Both the position numbers and the translations under genes were made by a program. Positions 50,518 through 59,825 of a stretch of 64,000 nucleotides of DNA are shown piece by piece. Position 1 is the first letter of the stretch; each line of letters starts with the position of its first letter. Under the pieces are notes generated by a model. That model was not told the origin of the DNA. It saw nothing but the letters and a program-made list of their open reading frames with translations, and made no database searches. This DNA comes from Anticarsia gemmatalis (taxonomy: Eukaryota; Arthropoda; Insecta; Lepidoptera; Erebidae): positions 69,501 through 133,500 of the forward strand of contig NC_134747.1 in the NCBI RefSeq assembly GCF_050436995.1, read 5' to 3'.

Positions 50518-53500
50518 AGATAAGTCGTCAGCGCAGATTTATGGGGCCCCACACCTTGCTTTTATTCTAACTTGCTCTTTAATTTTTAAGTAACGGAACT
50601 TAGGAATTAATGGTTTGTTTTCTTAGCTTCGGTTTAAGGAATAGATTAGTAAGTTAGATATTTTACTCGGCTTGTTTTTGAAGTTTGACTTTTGAGTTCT
50701 TGGCGTGGGTTTCTGATTATTTTATTTTTTACCCGAGTTCCCGCAGCATCATCTTTGACGTTAGTTAACATAACTATGTATATGGCAACCAATTTCGTCT
50801 AAAATTTCAAATCCTAAAAAATAAAGTTTTTTTTTGGTTGCAAATATAACAACTAACTGCACATCCAAATTAACTTGTGTATTATTTATAATATCAGGAG
50901 CAATAATCTACTCATACCTGGTATCGACTCATATTATTATTTATTAACAAAGCAAGAAGTGTAGACGCCATAACTTTACCAAGCTTTGTTCAAACTCAAC
51001 TTATACTTTAAAATGTTATAATTATGTACTTAACATAATATTCTAATGTTTATCTTCATTTATTTTTAAAGTAAAATACCGTTAGCACAGTAGTGTACAG
51101 CAGTAGTTATATTATTTATTGCTCTTTAAAATTACAACTAAACCACTTCCATAGTTAAGTCGTAAAAGTGTAGCAGATGTAAGCATCTGCTTTCACCGTT
51201 TAATATCACTTATAGTAGGAATTATCTTTTATCTCGCGCACTACCTATAAATACTCTAAATTCTCATATGACTAGGAAACTTTACCATAAAAAATATGAT
51301 TCAATAACTTACGAGCGGCCATTTACAAACGTACGAGGAAAGTAAAACTGAGCTCATTTAACGAACATTCGTCGTTACACAAATGGCAAGTAAATCTGCA
51401 ACAAAGGACTGGTGTACAGAACATCGCATGCCACCCATCCATCACTGGCCACTTAAATAATACACCACATTACTTCCAAGGGGGCCCACGAGGCCGCTCA
51501 GGGGCCCGTGATATGGCTGCATTTAGCGGAATGATTGCTGCTCCCTTAAGGGCATTATCTGGTAACGCACTTGATATATGATGGCACGAGCACGGAATAG
51601 TAATTGTCTTTGATCAGCTTTTCAGTCCCCTAAGAGTCGGGAGCCTACTACTTGTTTGTGATTAGTAGCGTAGAGTCTAACTATATGCATGAAAGTTAAA
51701 GTAGAATTACGGTTGTAATAGTAGCAACGTACAATAAATTTGGTAATTGCCTCAACAATTTTACTTATAATTACGTCCAAAAAGTAGCAGATATACATAC
51801 AGAGTTTAATACAACCTTTAATGTATATGGAAATCACGATAATTCTAGGCCGTCCTCAACAGTAACATTTATTTTGATACGATAACCTCGTGGTTTGGAT
51901 TTCTAACTTTACTATAACTACTATCGAACACAAACTACACCAACACATAGTAGCAGCACAACTATTTAAAAGCTATCGCGATAGCTCAGTCGCGCGTGTT
52001 AATTGTCGCGGCGTCGGCCACTACGTCGTACACTCGCTCCACGGTGCGGCGGGACTTAGCGGGAGATAATGGCTGGTATCCCCGGTGATCCCGCACTAGT
52101 CCACGCTGACTACGATCTCTTGAGGACACTGCTCCATTGTACGAGTAATGTGCGAGGATAAAGGAATATGTCGTTAGTGACCACTTTGGTAATAATTGCT
52201 GGTATAGAATGGTTTTGATTCCCATGAGGGTAAGGTATATCTGTACATTTGTGGTGATCAGATTAAAGTATCCTTAGAATCAGTGCAGGGAGTTCAATTC
52301 TAGAATAGACAAATTAATATTTGTGCGATCGAGATATATTCGTTTTGCATTAAGTTGTTCTTGGTTCATTGCTTGTGTAAAAGTAGCTGCTACATACATG
52401 TTTTAACCCGACTGGATTGAATAAAACAATGATGTTCCTAAAAGCTTTTGTAATGCTAAAGGTCTTATTCTCTACTAAAATCTAGTAATTAAAATAATTC
52501 GTTTTCTCATTATTTCGCGCACTGCATGCTATTTGAACGTAACACAGGCCCTTAATTATCAAAGACAATTAACTAAAGGGATGAGCTAGCTAAAACCGAG
52601 CGTAACCATTATATTATTATTGTAGAGGCAAGCGAATTAAACGCTTAATTGTATTTTTCCATTTTAAAGTTATAACGAGTTCTCACTATGTATGCACGAC
52701 CGACTGCGAGGCTCGTACACATTTGAACATGACGTACTTAATAGAAAAAAGCAAGCAAATTTCAAGTCGAACTTTTGATTTACAGCTAACCTATTTACAG
52801 CGTCAAAAACCAAATTTATTTACGATTGGTGTTACCTGTTATATTTTCTAAGATTAAATGGAAATGCAGTCATGTTTGTTAGTCTTTTTCTCAAACACTT
52901 AATTAGAATGTATTTAGGTTACAAACAGAGCAGCCTTATGGAATTTATCAAGCGCCTTACCATACTTCTTAAAACTTCCAATAAACTAAGATCCTAACAT
53001 AAAACCTAACAAGACCTCACCCATTCATGAAGCCCAGAACCGCAAACATTTTTAAAAACTCTACGTTAAGAGTGTTATGCTATAGAGTATAATGTATACT
53101 GTCCCTTATAAAGTGTAAAACTAATTTAACACTTGATTACAAATGTCAGCGAGAATTAATTAAAACAATTAACTGACGCCGTTACAACTATTATACAACG
53201 TTGCTTACTGCTGCTCTGCTGTAAAAAGTTATATTTTCTTCTTGCCAATTGATAAATAATTTATATTATTTCATTAATTCTACGCATTAAATCACATGAT
53301 TTAGACCATAATAACATTATCATGGTCTTTTAGTAATAAATATATTTTAAGAGACTTATGGTATGTTTAGTATTTACTTGATTGCGGTCAAATAGTCTTT
53401 TGCTGAACCACAACGTAATGTTAGTGTCTTTTAGAAATTAAATATATATTTATTTACCTACAGACTTGCAAAAGTATACTAAGATATATCAGATCGCAAT

Positions 53501-54154
53501 GAGGTCAATGAGGTTTTTTGCACGGCGCGGCGATGTGAGGCTGAAATTCAAGGCTGTATCATCTACCATACCGCTGTGCGACCATAAAAGCAGTGTGTTC
53601 ACCGATTACTTAACTCGACACTAACTATAACCGTACACTACACATAGTTTTAAAGTCATCAGCGTGTTTACACTCCCCACTACTTATACACAACACTTTG
53701 TACTATCACTTATAACTTATAAGTTAGCCCCATCGTTTACATTAACTTAGTCCGAGCGCCGCGCACATCTGCGTGGTAGGCTTACGAGCTCCCCCCGTCT
53801 CGCCGCTAGATGGCACTGCACCGAGAGCGCCGCTTATTTATTTAATATGAAACTTTGTAACTGTGTAAGTATGATTGAAGTTTACCGAGTTTCTAGTGGA
53901 TTGTTGCAACTATAAGTTTATGGATAAATAAATGGATAAGATGTGCCTGTTCGTAGATAGGTACCATCTGTTTAGCTAGTAAAAGTAAACAATTTTAATA
54001 TTGCGTAATTCTCCAAAGATATTTTTAAATAGAACTTGTAAGTAGGTTAAGCTGATTTGCCGGTGTTTTCCATGTCACCTACTTTAAATAAATTAACTTA
54101 ATGTGTCCGTAATTTTGTCCCAAAAATAGACTTTTATACGTACATAAAGATGCT

Positions 54155-54158
54155 ATAT
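54155..54158 (+). repeat. Candidate left target-site duplication ATAT (or TA)
   Basis: ATAT directly precedes the left TIR and ATAT at 59544-59547 directly follows the right TIR. ATAT is itself a palindrome. A 4-bp ATAT duplication, a 2-bp TA duplication with one extra TIR base, and palindromic extension of the TIRs cannot be told apart from one copy. Confidence 0.6.
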
Positions 54159-54185
54159 CCGTACCGGGCGTGAATAAGTTGACAA
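54159..54185 (+). repeat. Left terminal inverted repeat
   Basis: This 27-bp arm is the exact reverse complement of 59517-59543. It includes the internal palindrome GTACCGGGCGT-like core and ends in GTTGACAA. A GAGATGTC word just inside (54189) recurs at about 54265. Confidence 0.95.
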
Positions 54186-54294
54186 ATCGAGATGTCGTTT
54201 TTTTTTTTTTTTAGCTTATACGCTTCCTTTACCTTAAACCTTACTGTTAAAAAAAACTTAACTCGAGATGTCCAAAAAATCTTAAAATAGAGGT

Positions 54295-54978
54295 CTTGTT
54301 CATAAGTAAATAACTCCAATTTAAGCAGCAAATATTTGACAAAAGGATATATTCAATTAATAATATTTACGTCATTGCATAAATAATATTATATTTCGAT
54401 TTATCAATTTATTGCTAATGTTGTTTTGAATATGTGTATGTTAATACCTGGACATATACATTTATAGACTCTCGTGTCTAATTTGATAAAAACAGTTATC
54501 AAGTTATGACCGTTCGTTAAGCATAAAGTGCGAACTTTAGATTTAGAGTTGTCTAGTTATGCACGCTCTCAAGAGTTAATGATATAGAATATTTTGAGTT
54601 ATGTATTAGTTCTTACATCGTAAAGTCGCACTTATAAGCGAGTCATAAGCAGTTGTTAAAATAGTTCTTGTTCACAAGTATGTATCTCAAATTGAGGCAT
54701 TAAAATATTCTACAAAATTATATATTCATTTAATAATTTTTAAGTTACTGTATATGAACTATTACATTTCGAATTATCAATTAATTGTTAATATAAGTTA
54801 GAACATGTCTGTATTAATACCTCAACATATACATTTATGGACTTTCATGTCTAAATTGATAAAAACAGTTATCAAGTTATGACCGTTCGTTAAGTATAAA
54901 GCACAAGCTTTATATTTGCAGTTGTCTAGTTATGCACGCTATCTCAAGATAATAATGTTATCGAATATGTTGAGTTAT
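54295..54978 (+). repeat. Subterminal tandem duplication (about 310 bp, offset about 372)
   Basis: Copy 1 runs 54295-54603 and copy 2 runs 54667-54978. Shared blocks are CTTGTTCA.AAGTA, ATTAATACCT..ACATATACAT, AAAACAGTTATCAAGTTATG, GACCGTTCGTTAAG, GTTGTCTAGTTATGCACGCT and TTTTGAGTTAT. Each copy carries a TTGATAA/TTATCAA hairpin (54483-54502 and 54856-54875). The copies differ by substitutions and small indels, so the duplication is older than the insertion. Subterminal repeats often bind transposase; that role is inference. Confidence 0.75.
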
Positions 54979-55320
54979 CCAGCCCATAGAAGTCAAAATG
55001 CGTAGGTATCTTAAGTGTGAATGTAGAATAATATTGTTTTGTCAATAGTTATGAAACTAATTTAATATCTACAAAATATCAAATAGAAAGCGGAAGGATA
55101 AGCCTAATAATTAGGTACTTATTTGTTATTATTTGTTAAAAAATATTACTTAATAATAATAATTATTAACAATAAACTTTAAAATCAACTTTAAGCGCAG
55201 GGTAATTTGTATTCTACTATAAATGACATAAAGCATAAAATTCGTCGAACCAAAGCTGATCTGTAGGTAGTTACTAAAAATCGGAACATTCGTTCTTTCA
55301 ACAGATCGTGTCGGAACTCG

Positions 55321-55354
55321 TCAGTCTCGCTCGTGTGTTTCGTAGATTGAGTCG
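55321..55354 (+). promoter_or_regulatory. Inr + DPE core promoter of the transposase gene
   Basis: TCAGT at 55321-55325 matches the arthropod initiator, placing +1 at A 55323. At exactly +28 to +32 (55350-55354) is AGTCG, a full match to the DPE consensus RGWYV. No TATA box is present at -30. The first ATG downstream of +1 is the gene's start codon at 55439, which leaves a 116-nt leader without upstream ATGs. Confidence 0.65.
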
Positions 55355-55438
55355 GTTTACTTGTTGTACGTTAGTCATAACGTGTGTGTTTTTTATTATA
55401 GTGTACTACTATCAAGTGTAAAATTGTGGTTCGTTATA

Positions 55439-58400
55439 ATGAGTGATGATGAGGAAAAAGTAAGTACGCAGAAATGTATCAATTTGCTTATAGTTAGGTT
55501 ATTAAATAATAAAATTGAACTGTTGTGCTCGTTACACAGAATGCTATGTAAGTTATAAGAGAATATTCGACATAACTAATTTGATTTTTATAAATGTTTA
55601 TTATTCTATTGCAGAAAGTTTTCATGAGTTTGTTATCTAAAAAACGCAAATTACTAGAACTTCGAGAAGTTATAATGTTAAAATCTCCTGGCAATCGACT
55701 GGTGGGTGCAAAAGGTAAGAAACTTTCATTTTTATGTATGTAATGTTAGGCACCATATTATTATTTTCCGATTTACTCCAATCCTTACATACGATACGAG
55801 ATACATGTTGTTTTTATACAAAAAAATGTTTTTTAACACCACTTCAACTTTACTATTTCAATATAGTGAAATTATCATAACTATTTACGTTAGATACTCT
55901 TTATTGTTTAAAACTAAGTACCTAAATATGAAAGGTAGGTATTCTAAAAGTAAGGTTAGTAAAGATAAGAAAAGTATATTTAATTATTTCAATTATTTTA
56001 ATCTATATTTAATTGTTTTCAGATGAATACTGTTCTGAAATTCTATTTACAAATGAGCCACCATCCATCTCTCCTCCCCCATTTTCTCCATTGACTCCTT
56101 TAATGCAGGACTTAAGACAAGGTAATTTTTTTTTCTTGTTTTTTAAATATATTAAATTAGCTGGATATGTCATACTTATTTCCAATTTATATTATTTTAG
56201 ACGAGGCTAATTCTGATGCAAGAATTGACACTTCAGTAGTTGTACGATCATCTCCATTACTAAAAAATTTGGAAAATGAAGATCAATCATCATCTCCGGT
56301 TCGGGTAATGTCACCAGAAACGAAAGAATTGTTCGATGTATTAAATGAACAAGAATTAGACTTTGATGATAGAGATGATATTGAGGTTGTAGAATACCCT
56401 GATGTAACGGCAAAGAATATTAATAATACAACAGAGAATTCAGAAACTGATTGCGAATCTTGTGATGATATTTCAACTCCTAAAGATTCACAAAAAAAGA
56501 CACCTGATAATAATGAGATCGATAACGACGTGATGCACAGTATTATTTCCATAGACAATGAAGGAGAAGCGCAGAAAACGATATCTTATATTCCTGTGGA
56601 AGATAATATTATTACACCACACAAAACTACAGCTTCTACTACAGGTAAGTCAATAAGTGGTATAAATCAGGCATTTTTTTGTTCACAGACACGAAAAAAA
56701 ATTAAAATAAAATAATAAAATATTTTGTTTCAGATATTGATAATATGACGGAGACCAGAAGTGAAGACACACCGACAACACAAAGTGTAGATGTAACCGA
56801 AGAAATTGTTAAAAAGAAAAGGAAAGGAAGATCAAGAAAGGAAAGGGAAGATTCTAAAAGGCTTAGGAATTCTGGTAAAGGCTATGTTACTGAAAAAGGG
56901 AAAAAAATTGGAGAAAGGCAATTGAGTTCACTAAGTACTTGTAGATTAAAATGTTTTGAACGATTTTCTGAAACAGAAAGAAAACAATGTTTTGACGAAT
57001 ATTGGGCTTTAGGAAGTAGAGATAGGAGGGCAATGTATGTAGCTAGTCTTATTACGATATTACCAAAGAATACACAGAAGACTGATGGTAGAACTGTTAA
57101 CAGAGAATATCATTGTAAATATAAACTAATTATAAATAATGAAGACAAAATAATTTGTAAAGAATGTTTCTGCAAAACATATGGAGAAACTAAAGGATTC
57201 GTTAATATTGTTATAGAAAAGAAAAAAAACTCTGCAAGTGGAGTCATTCCTTGTGATACGAGAGGATGTCAACCACCTAAAAATAAAAAAACTATAGATG
57301 ATACTACTACAGCCAGAAACCATATACTATCATTCCCAAATTATGAAAGTCATTATTGTAGAAAAAGAACAAATCGAAAATATTTGTCTTCGGACCTGTC
57401 TATTGCAGCTATGTATCGTTTGTACAAAGAAAAATGCACAAACCCCGTATCATTGAAATTATACGCCAAATGTTTTCACGATTTGAATTTATCTTTTAAA
57501 AAACCGGCAAAAGATACGTGTCACACATGCGATTTGCTTAATACTAAAATCTCATTAGCTCAAGGGCAGGAAAACCTGGATTTAAAAGCTGAGCTTGCCG
57601 AACATCAAACATTAGCTGAAAAGGCTTATTCCGAAAAGAGAAAAGATAAAGAAAATGCGAAACGTGACCCATCATTTCAAGCCTACACATTCGATTTACA
57701 GCAATGTTTACCTACTCCTTACCTAAACACTTCAGTTTCTTTTTATAAGAGACAGTTATGGTCATTTAATCTCACAGTTCATAACTTAGCTAATGACAAA
57801 GCTACTTGCTACATGTGGGACGAGACAATAGGCGCACGGGGTGCTAATCAAATCGCATCGTGCTTATGGCATTTACTTCACAATTTACCTCCAAATATAA
57901 AAGAGGTAACATTTTATTCAGATACATGTGGGGGCCAGAATAAAAACAATATAGTCGCTATGATGTTCATGTTCTTATTGCATAAACATCCAACCTTAGA
58001 AATAATTAATCACAAATTCCTAATGAGTGGGCATAGCCATATGGAATGTGACTCGGATCATGCTATTATTGAAAGAACAAAAAAGAAGACTTTACTGAAA
58101 ATTAACCATTTAAATGATTGGGTACAACTGGTTAGGTCATGCAAAATTAAAAACCCGTTTGAAGTAATACCAATGAAACTAGAACAATTTCTCAAATTCA
58201 GTGAATTAAGTTCGAAAAAGGGTCCGTTCACAATTAAAAAAAAAGATGTTCTTGGTAATAAATTTTTATGGCAACCTGTAAAGTGGCTGCAATTTCGTAA
58301 GCCAATAGGAGAAATATATTTCAAAACAGATATTGACAGCGAGAGCCCTTTTAACGTAATCAGTTTCAAGAAAAGAGGCAAATACAATAATCTGGATAAT

Positions 58401-58601
58401 GTACAGTTAGAACCAGTTTCCAAAGAGACATTGCCCATAACCCAGGAGAAAAAAAAGGATTTACTGGATTTATTACCACTAATAGACCCCGCCTTTCATG
58501 ACTTTTATCAAAACATAAAGACTGGCACAGAAATTGAAAACATTGACCCTGATGTTGACGTAGAAAACCCTGATGTGGAAGATAATCTACATGAGAATTA
58601 A
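55439..58601 (+). CDS. DUF7869-like DDE-type transposase, five exons, 843 residues
   Basis: Exons are 55439-55459, 55615-55714, 56023-56121, 56201-56644 and 56734-58601. All four introns (155, 308, 79 and 89 nt) are GT-AG in phases 0, 1, 1, 1. They join to a 2532-nt frame with TAA at 58599. The protein opens MSDDEEK. Residues 1-225 are acidic and Ser/Pro-rich. KKKRKGRSRKERE (about 248-260) is a likely nuclear signal. A Cys/His-rich region spans about 291-487, including CKECFC (363-368), CDTRGC (395-400) and CHTC (484-487), and may bind zinc and TIR DNA. The putative RNase H-like core has D542 (TFDLQQ), D618 (YSDTCGGQNKN) and GHSHMECDSDHAIIE (about 654-668); D663 or E668 may be the third metal ligand. 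The tail is acidic. I recall the GGQNKN and GHSHxxxDxDH motifs from the uncharacterised DUF7869 family. It presumably cuts and joins the element's TIRs in the nucleus. The start is the first ATG after the promoter. The gene model is strong; the enzymatic role is inferred. Confidence 0.87.
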
Positions 58602-58614
58602 GAAAACTTTGAAG

Positions 58615-58620
58615 AATAAA
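58615..58620 (+). terminator. Polyadenylation signal AATAAA of the transposase gene
   Basis: AATAAA lies 14 bases after the stop codon. A short 3' UTR ending before the antisense repeat is expected. Confidence 0.65.
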
Positions 58621-58649
58621 ATACCTTTAATTTTAATTTGACATGTTAA

Positions 58650-58725
58650 CTTCTACATCCGGTAGAGACAATTGAATTTCTCTCTCTCCCTCTCCCTCTC
58701 CCCCTCTCTCTCTCTCTCTCTCCCT

Positions 58726-58766
<41 letters not shown>

Positions 58767-59135
58767 TCCCCCTCTCTATCTCTCTCTCTCTCTCTCCCTC
58801 TCCCTCTCCCTCTCCCCCTCTCTCTCTCTCCCTCTCCCTCTCCCTCTCCCTCTCCCTCTCCCTCTCCCTCTCCCTCTCTCGCCTTATCCACATCCGTAGT
58901 ACTTTGCATACATCGCTTTCTTTTTCAAGCTTGGTATCCCCGCTCTCTTCTGGACTTGGGATTGTAGGTCTAGTAAGATAAGATCTTTCTGGGACGTCCA
59001 CCATAGACCCATGAACATTCACCTCATATACCAGCTTACTCATTCTCCTTCCATTCATCTGCTCCACATGATCAAACCATCGTAAAATACTCTTCTCTAA
59101 CATAGACATCACATCCCCTTTCACACCACAATATT
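58650..59135 (-). pseudogene. Decayed non-LTR retrotransposon reverse-transcriptase C-terminus
   Basis: Read on the minus strand from about 59135, the translation includes CGVKGDVMSMLEKSILRWFD, HVEQMNGRRMSKLVYEVNV, then after a frameshift GGRPRKILSY, a stop, and RKRCMQSTTDVDKARE. This matches the C-terminal end of endonuclease/reverse-transcriptase proteins of insect non-LTR elements (RWFGHVERM...GRGRPRR...ACM..DVDEAR) as I remember them. The final block (NSIVST) is separated from the rest by the CT microsatellite at 58679-58879. The 163-codon frame over it is therefore an artefact of a broken element plus a poly-Arg/Glu repeat. It sits inside the DNA transposon, antisense to the transposase gene. 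Confidence 0.7.
58679..58879 (+). repeat. (CT)n/(CCCTCT)n microsatellite
   Basis: About 200 bp of TCTC dinucleotides alternate with blocks of CCCTCT hexamers. It is inserted or expanded within the retrotransposon remnant, at the position after DKARE in the antisense reading. Confidence 0.95.
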
Positions 59136-59516
59136 ATTCACTTTGTTCATCATACTATCACAAAAAACTCTGCTATATTGCATTTTTAAAATTTATATTA
59201 ATAAAAAATATGTTTCACTTACTGTTTTTGTCTTTTTATTTAAAGTTCAATTAATATATTTTAATTTAATTCAATTATTACAACTTGCATAGTTGTGTTT
59301 ATATGGGGAATAAGTTGATAAGTCGTCGGTGAACAATTGAACAAGTCTTTATTTTAATTGATTAAAAAGATAATTTTATCATATTCTTACGACAACTCAA
59401 AACGACCGACTAAATTAGCTAAATTCAGTTAAAAAAATAATAATTTCCAATAATTTCGATTTACCAATGACCTTTAAACTTTAAAACCGCTGCCCTGAAA
59501 AGTACGCAAAAATGAC

Positions 59517-59543
59517 TTGTCAACTTATTCACGCCCGGTACGG
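59517..59543 (-). repeat. Right terminal inverted repeat
   Basis: Perfect 27-bp reverse complement of 54159-54185, followed by ATAT at 59544-59547. Confidence 0.95.
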
Positions 59544-59645
59544 ATATTTAAGTTTCATTAAATAAACACACGGGTCCCAAATTGGTAAGTGAGAGAGCTA
59601 TAAATAGCTACAATTAATATCAACGTCGTAAACAAAATCAATATC

Positions 59646-59669
59646 AACACACACACACACACACACACA
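59646..59669 (+). repeat. (CA)n microsatellite
   Basis: Twelve CA units. Confidence 0.9.
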
Positions 59670-59780
59670 TATAATGTACATGTTAATAAATTCGGGCACA
59701 CACATATTCACGTAACATTAAGTGAATAAACTTTCGACGGGGCTAATTGAAATCAATGGCGAGTTCGCGCTACGAACTCT

Positions 59781-59825
59781 CGTAGAGCATCGTAGCACTT
59801 GTAGCGGGTATGTAGCACTCGTAGC
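59781..59825 (+). repeat. CGTAGC tandem array 4 (about 10-bp period)
   Basis: YGTAG cores at 59781, 59791, 59800, 59811 and 59820 are spaced 9-11 bp. Confidence 0.65.

Larger units (their letters stand above)
43923..54154. other. Non-coding tract
   Basis: No supported gene over 10 kb. It holds two CRE-type sites, a GC island (44515-44660), a dispersed-repeat fragment (46268-46325), a 10-bp array (47731-47765), CGTAGC array 3 and a GC-rich palindromic island (50466-50517). The two longest frames, 44298-44696 minus and 47170-47529 plus, begin with non-ATG codons and contain no domains. The 51475-51590 stretch (GGGGCCC-rich with TATGGCTGCATTTAGCGG) stands out as complex sequence but is not identifiable. 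Confidence 0.5.
54159..59543 (+). mobile_element. Complete DNA transposon with 27-bp TIRs and an intact DUF7869-like transposase gene
   Basis: The 5385-bp element is bounded by perfect 27-bp inverted repeats (54159-54185 and 59517-59543) beginning CCGTACCGGGCGTGAATAAG. Candidate ATAT or TA duplications lie outside. Inside, left to right, are a T-run, a ~310-bp tandem subterminal duplication, an initiator/DPE promoter, a five-exon gene with no disabling mutation, a polyadenylation signal, a decayed antisense retrotransposon fragment with a CT microsatellite, and an AT-rich right arm. No other copy of the TIR occurs in the window. Identical TIRs and an intact reading frame suggest a recent insertion. 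The superfamily cannot be named with confidence; the transposase does not look like mariner, hAT, piggyBac or P. Confidence 0.92.

Noticed and set aside
58633..59124. 163-codon minus-strand frame with Arg/Glu repeats
   Set aside because: The repeat part is the CT microsatellite. The remainder is a frameshifted non-LTR reverse-transcriptase remnant, annotated as a pseudogene.
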